64,000 nt of DNA from Phragmites australis. Lineage: Eukaryota > Streptophyta > Magnoliopsida > Poales > Poaceae. Positions 12,861 to 23,110 of this stretch are shown piece after piece; position 1 is the first letter of the stretch; the number at the start of each line of letters is the position of its first letter. A program made the translations under genes and the position numbers. The stretch lies in NCBI RefSeq assembly GCF_958298935.1, contig NC_084924.1:3348001-3412000 (forward strand), written 5' to 3'. The notes under the pieces are model-generated. The model was not told where the DNA came from, ran no database searches, and saw only the letters and a list, made by a program, of their open reading frames with translations.

Positions 12861-13274
12861 CATGCAAATTCCAGCTACTTGTGGGCACAACAATTTAGGA
12901 TCTGCTTGAAATTTTAGTTCAAATTCGAACTAGATCGTAAGGATTTAAAAACTAGTCAATTCAAGACAGCAGGCGGCGACGCGCGAGTCCAGTCTATTCA
13001 AGTGACGAATGCTCGGTTCTGTTTGAAGTCGAGTGATCAGTGATATCCTCTGAGCTGAAGGCTGAAGCACACCAATGCACATCGATATACAACAAGCTCT
13101 CAAGTTTCCACCCTCCACCACAGGTAGAAACATGCACATATTATTGCCGTAAGGTCACAAGATACACAACTGACGAAAAAAAATGTCCTTCCATGCTACA
13201 ATACAGCTCAGGTTCAAAATTGGGCAGAAGAATAACAATGCAGGAAACAGCTGGGTATGGGGATCCTATTCTTC

Positions 13275-14109
13275 CTAGGGCACATTCATCACTTGGATGG
13301 ACTGCAGCATGTCAGAAAGCGCGATCACCAGGTCACCGGCCTGCACCATGCCCCTGGCCTTGAGCAGGGAGAAGGTGCGGCTCAGGTTGCTCTCCATGTC
13401 GTCGGAGTCGCTGAGCCGGAACGGGATAAGACCCCATTGGAGATTCAGCCGTCTCCTGACGGATGTCGAGGAGGTGAACGCAAATATTGGGCAGTCAGGG
13501 CGGCATCGCGAGAGCAAGGAGGCCATGTGACCATCCTTTGTGTAGACAAAAACAGCATCGACTCCCAATTTGTTGGCTGCAAATAAGCAAGGCACGCAAG
13601 TAAGTGCAAAAGGTGCATCCAGATGTTTCTGTAGAGATCATCACGATACACAAAACAGGATGAAAAGCACCAGAACTAGTTCAAATATAAGCCCGCAAAT
13701 TGGCTTCTTGGTTAATCTGAAGAGTAAGAGAAGATGAATTGAAATATAGCAGCTTTTATATGCTTCTGGAATAAATTTCCATAGTTATTGATGAAGTGAT
13801 TGCAGGACGTACCCATTTTAGCTGCTGAATTGCATATTTCCTCTGATATCTTATCAGAGAAGGAAGACGACACATCTTGAAGCTCCAGCGCCTCATGGCG
13901 CTTCTCCTCTCTCCACCACCTTTCAATCCTTAGGCTAACACTCCTAAGGACACTGAGAGCCTTCTCTGGATACGTCCCCATGGCTGACTCACCAGAAAGC
14001 ATGAGAGCATCCGGCGGACGGCTTCAGAAACATCAGCAACCTCAGCCCTAGTGGGTGTAGGATACTCGGTCATTGATTCCAGAAGCTGAGAAGCAACAAT
14101 AACTGGCTT
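13275..14109 (-). pseudogene. Cytosolic pyruvate kinase, 3'-terminal fragment (broken)
   Basis: Pyruvate kinase makes pyruvate and ATP from phosphoenolpyruvate and ADP in glycolysis. Two minus-strand exons match the C-terminal third of the plant cytosolic enzyme. The first (about 13813-14109) contains [29 protein letters not shown] and [20 protein letters not shown]. The second (13275-13576) contains [20 protein letters not shown] and runs to the usual end QSIQVMNVP. The phase-1 intron 13577-13812 keeps good GT-AG sites, so this is not a processed copy. Near 14010-14017 about 7 bp are missing between SEAVR and MLSGES (the family has QYADAL there), which shifts the frame. Homology ends at 14109, about 330 bp from the divergent RPL4 start codon, so the N-terminal two-thirds of the enzyme are absent. 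The last exon is well conserved, which suggests recent decay. Confidence 0.88.
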
Positions 14110-14233
14110 GTTTTTTTATCACAAAATTTATCAAGCTATAAGTATGGCTAACACCTAAAGTTAAACATGGCAGGCCAACTAAAAAAGGCTATTCAGAACG
14201 TTGTACAAACCTACCAAACCCAGCCCATCAGCA

Positions 14234-14437
14234 AGGCCCAACCCAACTTACTCACCGTTCCACCATCAGATCACACCACCCACTAAAAAGTTAAAACCAA
14301 CGGGCCAGATCTCATCTCCAAAACCCTAGCCCTCACACCCCAACCTTCATATAAGTTCGCTCACTCCCTCCCCGCCTCCACCCTTTCTACGCCGCCGCCG
14401 AAGCCGCGCCGCACCGCCGAAGCCGCCGCCGCCGCAA
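14234..14437 (+). promoter_or_regulatory. RPL4 promoter and 5' leader
   Basis: A telo-box (AAACCCTA, 14321-14328) and site II-like GGCCCAA/GGGCCA words (about 14235 and 14302) lie just upstream. These two elements typically drive plant ribosomal protein genes together. A TATA-like catataag sits at 14348-14355. The leader is pyrimidine-rich, as in TOP-like ribosomal protein mRNAs. The elements are seen directly; their function is inferred from other plant ribosomal protein genes. Confidence 0.65.
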
Positions 14438-17400
14438 ATGGCCGCCGCCGCTCGACCCCTGGTCTCCGTGAGGCCCCTGGAGGGCGACATGGCCACGGAC
14501 TCCGCCGGCGCCCCGCTGCCCGACGTCCTCCGCGCGCCGATCCGCCCCGACATCGTCCGCTTCGTCCACAAGCTCCTGTCCTGCAACAGCCGCCAGCCCT
14601 ACGCTGTGTCGCGCCGCGCTGGCCACCAGACCTCCGCCGAGTCCTGGGGCACAGGGCGTGCGGTCTCCCGTATCCCCCGTGTTCCAGGCGGTGGTACCCA
14701 CCGCGCCGGCCAGGGAGCATTCGGCAACATGTGCCGGGGCGGACGCATGTTCGCGCCCACCAAGATCTGGCGCCGCTGGCACCGCCGCGTCAACGTGCAC
14801 CTCCGCCGCGTTGCCGTCGCATCTGCCCTCGCCGCCACCGCCGTCCCATCCCTCGTACTCGCCCGCGGCCATCGCGTCGAGTCCGTCCCCGAGCTCCCTT
14901 TGGTCGTCTCCGACTCCGCCGAGTCCATTGAGAAGACCGCCCAGGCCATCAAGATCCTCAAGCAGCTCGGTGCCTACGCTGATGCCGAGAAGGCCAAGGA
15001 TTCGGTTGGCATCCGCCCTGGCAAGGGGAAGATGCGCAACCGCCGCTACATTAACCGCAAGGGTCCCCTCATTGTCTACGGCACCGAGGGCTCCAAGATC
15101 GTCAAGGCTTTCCGCAACCTCCCTGGCGTTGATGTTGCCAATGTGGAGCGCCTTAACCTGCTCGACCTCGCCCCTGGTGGCCACCTTGGCCGGTTCGTGA
15201 TCTGGACCGAGTGCGCGTTCAAGAAGCTGGACGAGGTGTACGGGACCTTCGAAACGCCATCGGTAAAGAAGAAGGGTTTCGTGCTCCCGAGGCCTAAGAT
15301 GGCCAACGCTGATCTGTCCAGGCTCATCAACTCGGACGAGGTGCAGTCGGTGGTGAAGCCCATCAACAAGGAGGTGAAGCGCAGGGAACCTAGGAAGAAC
15401 CCGCTGAAGAATATGGCCGCTGTGCTCAAGCTGAACCCGTACTTTGGGACTGCACGCAAGATGGCAGCCCTTGCTGAGGCAGCGCGTGTCAAGGCCAGGA
15501 AGGAGAAGCTTGACTCCAAGAGGACCAAGCTCAGCCCAGTATGATAATCCTTTCCTCTGTTTCTTTTCTCTCGTGTCTTCGTATATAGTTCTTTTTGCTT
15601 TTCACTTAATGGACTGCATGTATATTTAGGTACATATTATGCTACATTTCATGTACATTGTTTAGTATTGCATAGATTATGTTGCTTTAGTTATACATTG
15701 TATCATTTCTTTGCCGTCGTTGCTTTATTGGACATGACACGATTTCTCATGCATGGTACCAGTATTGTACATGCCACAGTACTTGAATTAGGTTGTATTG
15801 TATCATAACTGGGGGTAACAAGTTTGTTGTGATCACTAGTGTTTCTCGCTGCAGTTTTTAGGAGTATGTTGAGTTAACATGCATCTCACACTGAACCCAT
15901 TATGAGGATTGTAATTGGTAATCATGCTGTATTTGCTGTGGACCACTTAAGCTGTTGATATATTATCGTTAGTATAACCATCTCCCACCATCCGTTTTAG
16001 AATTTGCTTTAGTTTCTATACTGCTTCAACTTGATTGCTCTATTTTGTGGGGAACACTAAGCTGCCAATAATTTATTTTCCAATTGTGTTTTGCTATAGT
16101 TATTACTGTGGTATTAATTTCTGGTGGAACTGTTCATCTTGTCTATTCAGTTTCTTAGTGTTCTTCATGGTGACTATTATATAATGGCATTATTATGTGG
16201 TTGCATGTATGGATGCCTTAACCTGTGGCATGTAGTGTTTTTTTAATTCTGGTTTAGCCTGCTGATTTCCATTTATTGTGCTTGTATTAATTATCTTTAT
16301 TCGTGAGATAATTCCCTGTGTGCCACTGAAAGTTAACAAAACTCTCGATTTGCCACTAAAAAAATCATGGTCCCTTCCATGCCATCACTTAATTTTTTCC
16401 TTTCCTTGTGTGCCATCGCTGTCATAATGGAGGTGACGGCAGCGGCCCCTGTGTGCCGCTGCCATCAACTCCGTTATGACGGCAATGGCACTTAGGGGAT
16501 GAAAAAACTAAATTGGTGGCATGGAAGGGACCATGATTTTTATCAGCGGCAAATCGAGAATTTCATTATTATTCAGTGGCACACAAGGAATTATCTCTTA
16601 GTTGATTGTGTTAACGTATGTCATTAACTTGCTATGATGATACCTAGCATGTTATATGGTCTAAGACGATTCATTGCTTCAAAATTCGTTATGTAACCTG
16701 AAATATTTATTTGCGAGAACTTCTATTAGTACCAATTAACCTGAAATATTTACATGCATATTGTAGTTACAATATGCATGTACTTCTCTGTTACTAAGGG
16801 CGTCTCCAACAATACATATCAGCTAGCTATAAGGCTACTCACATCAGATTTTTGTCTATGTGGAGGAGAGAGTTTTGAGAGATAAAAGTTAGACTGCTAA
16901 CCATTAGATAGTCTACTAATTTAATCCATTGATCATGCGCATTGCATGTGAGCCTACATTAATTTTATAGACAATGCTACATTGAAGCTACTGGGGAGGT
17001 TGCATATGATATTATCTATTGTTGACATGTACAACTCTTATAGATAGCAGCTATCTATATTGTTGTAGATGCTCTAACCATGTTGTGGCATGCTGTAGTG
17101 GCCGAATATCTGTAGTTTAGTGTTCCCTTTTCTATTTAGGATTTTTTTGCTAAGTATCCGAACTATCCATGATTGCAGAAGGTCTATATCCCATTAGCAG
17201 TTCTTCATATGTTTCAGTGCAGCTTAATTATTTGGCACATAAATAGCTGTGGACTTAATGACGGTATTATTTAGCCATTATTCCTGAAGTTTTTGGCCAT
17301 GTCACTATGCTCAATCATTTCTTTTCGAGTTATTTTCTGTTTGTTTTGTATTCATATTGATGTTCATATATGGTAGGTTGATGGTGTTAGAACTGTGAAT

Positions 17401-17654
17401 TCAGTGACTAGATTATATTGTTTATTTCCTACATTTATGTGCTGTAATTGTGTATTCCATTTTGTATAGTCTTGCCCTTTAATGTGGCTATATTCAGTTT
17501 TAATCAATATTCTCATTGTGTTTTTGAAATTTTCTTGTAGGAGGAGGCTTCAAAGGTCAAGGCTGCTGGAAAGGCGTGGTACAAGACCATGATCTCCGAC
17601 AGTGACTACACAGAGTTTGAGAACTTCTCCAAGTGGCTTGGTGTTACACAGTGA
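14438..17654 (+). CDS. RPL4: 60S ribosomal protein L4 (eL4/uL4 family)
   Basis: Structural protein of the large cytosolic ribosomal subunit. Coding exons are 14438-15538 and 17541-17654, giving 404 residues, close to the usual plant length of about 405. The intron is phase 0 with GTATG...TTGTAG boundaries. Recognisable stretches are SVRPLEG near the start, the internal loop rich in Arg and Gly ([21 protein letters not shown], about residues 68-88), [19 protein letters not shown], and the C-terminal eukaryotic extension that ends in exon 2 with [12 protein letters not shown]. The start is the first ATG after a leader with telo-box and site II motifs. Exon 1 is strongly GC-rich at codon third positions, typical of highly expressed grass genes. 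The intron holds two MITEs. Upstream, a pyruvate kinase relic lies head to head. No break was seen and the gene looks functional. Confidence 0.97.
16305..16597. mobile_element. Foldback MITE in RPL4 intron
   Basis: The left end GAGATAATTCCCTGTGTGCC matches the reverse complement of the right end (GAGATAATTCCTTGTGTGCC). The two halves remain complementary almost to the centre near 16450: the tgccatcgctgtcataa...ttatgacggcaatgg, catggtccctt...aagggaccatg and tcgatttgcc...ggcaaatcga pairs. It would form a hairpin of about 290 nt in the unspliced RPL4 transcript. No clear target duplication was found. Confidence 0.8.
16751..16782. repeat. Perfect 32-bp palindrome in RPL4 intron
   Basis: Two perfectly complementary 15-bp arms (tacatgcatattgta and tacaatatgcatgta) are separated by 2 bp. 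It lies 15 bp before the adjoining MITE. Function unknown; it may be a scar of a small hairpin element. Confidence 0.7.
16798..17074. mobile_element. Tourist-like MITE in RPL4 intron, 277 bp
   Basis: The left end GGGCGTCTCCAACAAT and the reverse complement of the right end GAGCATCTACAACAAT form a terminal inverted repeat. TAA flanks both ends (16795-16797 and 17075-17077). The interior is non-coding with further inverted words. The GC-ATCTCCAACA type of end recurs widely in grass MITEs. Confidence 0.78.
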
Positions 17655-18240
17655 TCTTCTGATCGAAGCTTTAGTAGCTTATTATCACTTTAAGTCAGGA
17701 ACTATGATTTTGGTTACTGTTATCTTATGTCATTTGTTATTGGGAGTTTCAGACATGGTATGTCGTTTTGCTAGTTGTTTGTCGCCGGACCTTTACTTCC
17801 ATATACCTTTTATGAGACAGCATATGGCATATTTCAACACTAATTGGTGCCGTCTTTTGTGGGCGTATTGGTTGACTTTATTATATTTTCATGTTTACTC
17901 TTATCATTTCTTGGGAATTGGTTCTTGCAATGTCTTGATGGTTATCAATGTCACAATGATTCTGATTATCCTTGCGTTCGTGTTTTCTCGTAGTCTGTTC
18001 TGCTTCGCAGCAATGTTTTCAGATGGAAGGTAGGGCTCAATGCTGTCTGCTATCACTGCGTCTTATGTTCAGTTCTTACTCTAGGTTTGGGAGACACGTC
18101 AACCTGCAGTTTGTGAAAGCTTCTTCTCAAGATGTATTGTTAGGAACAGCCAATGACCCCTTAGAATTTATTCGCTGCTTGGCAACGCTATTAAACTTTA
18201 TGCATATTCTTTCTTTCTGGACTAGGTGGATCTAGCTTTT
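17655..18240 (+). other. RPL4 3' untranslated region and downstream DNA
   Basis: T-rich sequence directly after the RPL4 stop codon. Open frames here (for example 17602-18033) begin inside RPL4 exon 2 in another frame or are hydrophobic by T-richness and are not called. A polyadenylation site is expected in the first few hundred bases but no single signal stands out. Confidence 0.5.
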
Positions 18241-18879
18241 GTGCTTATCTGATGTACTTCACCTGTGCAAGTTGCCAATCATCCTATAAATTTCTTATTT
18301 ACTATAAAAAAAAAATAAAGTAATTTTCTATTTAATATTCTACGAAATTTTTTCTTATTTATCACTGTTTTTAATTTTCATTTTTTATTTGTCTTTAGGT
18401 ATGAGAACCATGGTCTCTAGTACGGTTGCCGCTAGCTAATCAAAGTTTATGGCTTTTTAGGGATTAAATCTTAGAATGTGATGTATTAGATATGTGTAGA
18501 AAATTTATTTATGTTTTTATATGGTTTTTGAACGTTGAATTCGGATGAATCAACCGAAATCTGTAGGATGTGACACCGGATGAATTTATTATTAATCAAC
18601 TTATGCCATCGAGTCTTCAATTAAATTAATTTTAAGGAAGCAATTTCGAAAAATAATTAAAAAAGAAAACAACACAAAAGAAAGCAGGGGCCAAGAACCG
18701 AAGCAAAGAACATCTTGTACCCAAAACATTTGCAAGGCCCAGTCCCTTCACTCTGGCGTCCCGATTAGGGATGGAAGCTAAGTGGATTTTTTTATAACTT
18801 AATTAGTTGAGAGTGAATTTCTAATTTATTTATTTTTAGTTTTGGATTGATCTAATGATTAAAAAAATATAAAACTTAC

Positions 18880-19440
18880 ATCCATAGTCCCGATGACTTG
18901 TAACCGCACGATAAATCCTTCCCTCCTCCGAGGTTGGTCTCGGATAAGTCACCAAATTTCTCTCCATTTTTTTTCCACTTGCAATTTCTATTTGCTATTC
19001 TTAGAGCCCGGTGGTGGTAAAGTTTTCGGCTCCTTTCTTTCCCTTTTTCTCTGACCTAAACTGCTGTCCCAGGCTTTCACCTCGCGGGTTAATCCCAACT
19101 GGGTCGGAACGCAACCCGATTGGGGGTTAATTGGAATTGGATCTTTTGGGCTTCGTGTTCTTCATACCAATTCGAGCTTCTGCTCTTAGTTTCCAGTACG
19201 AAATCTCATTCTGATTTCCTGCTTGATGTCTTCATAGGCGTTTCATCCATGCTGTTCAATCTTTAATGCCCAATGTTTGAGTTGTTACAGGTTGGAAGTG
19301 TTCATAGTTTGATGGATTCTTATCGTCGCATTTTAGTTTGGTTTCCTCGCTGGAAATACCGATCGAGTAATCCGGTTATTAGGACTTGCAATTTACATGG
19401 AAATTATCTCGTCTTTACCAGTTCACTCTGGTAGTAGTAT
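18880..19440 (+). other. Unannotated leader-like region with a 40-codon frame
   Basis: A pyrimidine-rich stretch (about 18950-19080) is followed by exon-like sequence and an apparent intron acceptor (gttacag at about 19284-19290). A short frame then starts MDSYRRILVWFPRWKYR (19312) and stops after about 40 codons. This looks like the 5' leader and first intron of a gene whose body is missing, or a non-coding transcript. Nothing in it is recognised. Confidence 0.2.
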
Positions 19441-20194
19441 GAACTCTGCAAACTGCAAGGCCACCTTTCCTTTGTTTGATTTGACGGCTTGAAATGGAAT
19501 ATTTAATTTTTTGCCATTCTGTCGGAGTGGTAATTCTCTGTTGAGGATAACAAATGAACCCTTATGAGTCTATGACAATGACCCCAGTGGTAAATTTGCC
19601 ACTCTACCGGGTGGCAGAGTGGCAAAAATCAAATGCCCTACTTGAAATGGAGCACTGAATTTCGGACCCGTTTATGAGAGCTCTCATACTACATCGTAGA
19701 GCGTTTGCAGTTTTTAGTTATTAGAGTGTGTTGATATAAAAAATATAGGGTATTTTTGTTAGGATGGTCTATAGCTGTCGGTTTTTATGGGATCAATTTT
19801 TTTCTCTAATTCAGCCTGACCATGGGACCATTTGGCATCGTGCGACTATGGCACTGAACTTCGCTAGAATTTCCACTATCAGCCTTTGTTGATCACAGGA
19901 TATGTACTCATCTAACCGGTCGATTTTTATTTTATACCGCTATTTATACCGTTTTTCTTTCTCAGACACTCCACTCTGACTGAGACGATCGAAGCCGGCG
20001 CAGAGCAACATTAATTGCTGCAAGACGGGCTTGCAGACGTAACAGGGTGCGTGGCAGGTCATGTGGGAAACCAATATGGGACAGGACAGGCAGGGCGACC
20101 CGGAAGTGACAAGCAGAACATCGCAGTGCTGCAAGACAGACATAACACATATGTACCCTATAATGATAATCTATGTTGACCATCTAACCAGTTA

Positions 20195-20470
20195 TGAGCC
20201 TTTTTGTTTGGCCCATATGTAAGACTTATATCCCTCTATAATATAAAAGGAGGGGAGTCCGGCTTAAAGGAGGAGAGATCTTTGTAACATAAAAACATAT
20301 TTTATGAGAGGAAGATATAGGATGCAGGGTTATTATCTCACGATATACATAAACTTGAATAAATCTCTCATGTTCTTAAGTAGCATACACATATATTACC
20401 GCGCATACACCCAGAAGTTAGATCACGCACCAGTCATCCAATACACCCCGAATTATTATCAGGAATTAAC
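20195..20470 (+). mobile_element. 3' part of an LTR (promoter and R region)
   Basis: A TATA motif (atataaaag, 20241-20249) is followed by ggaggagagatctttgtaac and a tail ending in wording typical of grass LTRs (gaataaatctctcatgttct). No internal coding region adjoins it. It is a truncated LTR remnant; which superfamily it belongs to is unclear. Confidence 0.45.
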
Positions 20471-20679
20471 CCAAACAGAGTGATTCTATAAAAAATAATT
20501 ATCTAAAATTAACTAGATACTAAAAAAAACCAACCTTCGTTAATTCATTTATCTACAAAATCACTTCACCCATAAAACTTATTTAAAGAATCACTGTCAC
20601 CATAAAATTTAACCAAAAGAATTTTGGATCAGCGCTAGTGAAATCTTTTTCACAGCAGCTGTTCCGTACAAAAGGCACG

Positions 20680-20789
20680 TACGTGTCGCGACAAGCTGCC
20701 TCCTTCCTGCACGCGCGCCACGTGTCGTGGTCCAAACCTCCGTGCTCCAGATCGTTGTCAAACGTGTCAAGCCCACAGCCGTATAAGAG
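20680..20789 (+). promoter_or_regulatory. Promoter with three ABRE-like ACGTGTC motifs and TATA
   Basis: ACGTGTC occurs at 20681-20687, 20720-20726 (within CCACGTGTC, a G-box/ABRE) and 20762-20768, spaced about 40 bp apart. A TATA-like gtataagag follows at 20781-20789, about 90 bp before the start codon at 20878. Clusters of ABRE motifs next to a TATA box are the usual arrangement in ABA- or dehydration-responsive plant promoters. Responsiveness is inferred. Confidence 0.55.
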
Positions 20790-20877
20790 TTCAGGGGTTC
20801 TTTCCATGCTTGCCACTTTGAGCATTCGGTCTTCTTTAGCTTCCCTCGTGTACGCCCAAGAACGGTAGAGCACGACA

Positions 20878-21381
20878 ATGCCGGTCAGCCTCGCGACGGC
20901 GTCGATGCTGCCTTCGTGCCGCGCCGCTGCGGCGTCGGCGCGCTGTTTGCGTTCTTGCCTTCATCGGCCGTTGCCGATCTCCGCTCAGCGCGTCGGCGTG
21001 CGCTGCAACGCCGCCACGCCGCCGCCTGAGGTCCCAGGCGCGACGCCAGCCGAGGTCCCAGGTACGAACCGACCCCCGGAGGAGCTGCCGAGCATCGACA
21101 CGCCGCCGGAGTTCGACGCGCCACCAGGCGTGGACGTGCCGACGCCGGTGCCTGGGCCCGGCCCGGAGCTGCCGGGCCCGCCGATACCGTCGCCGCCGAC
21201 GCCGGAGGTCCCGACCGTGCCTCCCAACCCCGACGTCCAGCCGCCGCAGCCGCTGGAGGTCCCAACCGTGCCGCCCAACCCCGACGTCCCGCCGCCTCAG
21301 CCGCCGGAGGTGAATCCGCCGCTGGCGCCTCCCGAGGTCGTGCCGCCTGGCGCCGCGCCGGTGCCGCCTCCCTTCGTGTAG
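20878..21381 (+). CDS. Proline-rich protein with transit-like N-terminus
   Basis: A single-exon frame of 167 residues. Residues 1-45 are rich in Ala, Ser, Arg and Cys with no acidic residue, as in plastid or mitochondrial transit peptides. The rest is about 40% proline with alternating Pro and Glu/Val words. It includes a 17-residue direct repeat starting EVPTVPPNPDV, present twice in tandem (about residues 110-143). No enzyme domain is present. Similar grass proteins are usually named by their proline content (for example vegetative cell wall protein gp1-like), but the transit-like leader argues against secretion. The strong GC3 bias, a TATA box and an ABRE cluster upstream support a real gene. 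Molecular function unknown. Confidence 0.7.
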   Translation: MPVSLATASMLPSCRAAAASARCLRSCLHRPLPISAQRVGVRCNAATPPPEVPGATPAEVPGTNRPPEELPSIDTPPEFDAPPGVDVPTPVPGPGPELPGPPIPSPPTPEVPTVPPNPDVQPPQPLEVPTVPPNPDVPPPQPPEVNPPLAPPEVVPPGAAPVPPPFV

Positions 21382-22430
21382 CTGCACCGCCCTCGGCGCG
21401 GCGAGGCTGACGGGTATGCAGGCACGGTGATCTTTGTTCCAGATCTTGTACGCATCGATCTCCGTTCTGTTCCGCCCGCGGTGCTGTACACGGCTACAGT
21501 CGTTCTTGTTGACTGCAGTACAACATTACTTAAACCAAGCAACGATGGTTCGTAGAGAAGTTGGATTTCTTCGCTAGTATCCGGTGAATGGGCGAGCACT
21601 CGTGACTCGTGTCATTGCTTCACCCGCCGGTCGTTGCTTTCGGCTTTGGGCGCTCTGTACGTGGCGAGCCCCAGGGCCGGGGGGACCTCCTCGCTGCAAG
21701 CGAACGCGGGACGCGCGGCCGCTCGGCGCTTGCCCCTGGCGTGCGACGGAAGATCGGGTCTCATATAAACATCTATCTTTATGTAACACGTGTCATTTAT
21801 TTTTTTTATACGTGTTTAATTAGATAGTTAAATTCAGAATGAACGATATAGATCAGGTCTCACCATGAGACCTTTCTGTAGAGTTTATTATATATTTTTC
21901 TTCCTCGTGCGACCTGCTCGCTGCACGCCGCGTGCCTTCCGCGCTCGCTCGCGTTTGGCCTTACGAGCCGCCGCGCACGTGCCTGCGTTCCATGCGTACG
22001 CGCCGTGCTGGGCATCGCGCCACGCCTCCACCCTTCCCATCTCTCCCAACGATAGATAAATTACCGATGCCATGGTGCACGCAGCAGGCTCGGTAGCTCG
22101 TGAGATCTCCTGCACCTGCACGCACGCACGCTCGCTCGGTAGCAGCTCCGCTCCACCACAGTCCGCAGTCCGTGCCGTGCATTGGGACGGACTGCATAGT
22201 AGATAGACCGAGCGGCAAATCGGCTGGCCGTCTCAAGATGGGCCGGAACCACTTCAAAATTCCTGCCGGCCTACTACCCGTGGCGTGCCGAGGTCATATA
22301 TGGGCCTGGCCCTTTTGCAGTGTGTTGCCGTGGACTCTACGCAGAGCGGGGCCGGTCCAGGAGGACAAATTTGACGAAAGAGACTGCTGGTCCCGATGCT
22401 GACCAAGTGGGCCTGATGGGCCGGTCCGGT
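21382..22430. other. Downstream and intergenic DNA, GC-rich patches, no gene
   Basis: The 3' untranslated region of the proline-rich gene probably extends into the first 200 bp. Beyond it are GC-rich patches (21600-21750 and 21900-22400) with overlapping open frames on both strands and no recognisable protein, so none is called. Confidence 0.45.
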
Positions 22431-23110
22431 ATTGATATGCCCAGGCATGGTTCAGTTAAGGTACGGCCCGTCAGCCCATCGACATAACTGGGTCATCTTT
22501 GCTAGCCCGTGTACCGGAGGCTCGGCCCAGCATGGCTCATGAGGTTCGTGACGGGCACCGCTAAGGCACGGTGAGCTTGGCACGGCCCGTTTTCTGGAAA
22601 ATAGAAAAATTCAAAAATTATAGCTCAAAATTTTTAAAAAGATCAAGAAAAATTATGAAAAATAGATAGAAATGAACTTTATTGATCGAGAAAAAGATTA
22701 TAATCTATGCTTAAAACATGTAATATATTTTCTCAAGTGTCATGTTTCACTTATAGATCTTGCATATTTTTCATTACTGCATATATTACACTTAGCAATT
22801 TTATCTCTTCCTCGTATATTTCTGTATAGATCTTTTTAAAATTTTACCATATTGATGATCATGCCTGCAAGTACTCGACGTCTTATCCATTATAGCAAAA
22901 AAGAGATAGAAAAATAGATAATTAAACGGTTCAAAAATTGTCAAAAACGGTAGGCACAGCCAGGCCAGGTCTAATCGTGTCGTGCCGAGTTAACCGCTAT
23001 AAATAGATCTTATTGTGATAGACCGTGCCTAATTTTGCCAATCTGTGCCGAGGCCACGGTTCAAACACGACCCGATTTATCATGCCGTGCCATCCTCATG
23101 CCCGACCGAA
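22430..23110. repeat. Decayed DNA-transposon-like repeat
   Basis: Ends rich in ggcacggcccg and its complement (for example 22570-22600 versus 22960-23080) flank an AT-rich core. This resembles the 1260-1745 segment. The arms are loosely inverted. No target duplication was resolved. Probably a Mutator-like or similar non-autonomous element, old. Confidence 0.3.

Noticed and set aside
14387..15184. Minus-strand 265-codon frame opposite RPL4
   Set aside because: Shadow of the GC3-rich RPL4 exon; the plus strand clearly encodes L4.
19505..19530. Resemblance to miR394 (ttgccattctgtc)
   Set aside because: Only about 12 bases agree and no complementary arm lies nearby.
20836..21387. Arg-rich minus-strand frame opposite the proline-rich gene
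   Set aside because: Pro codons read backwards give Arg/Gly; the promoter motifs and codon bias favour the plus strand.
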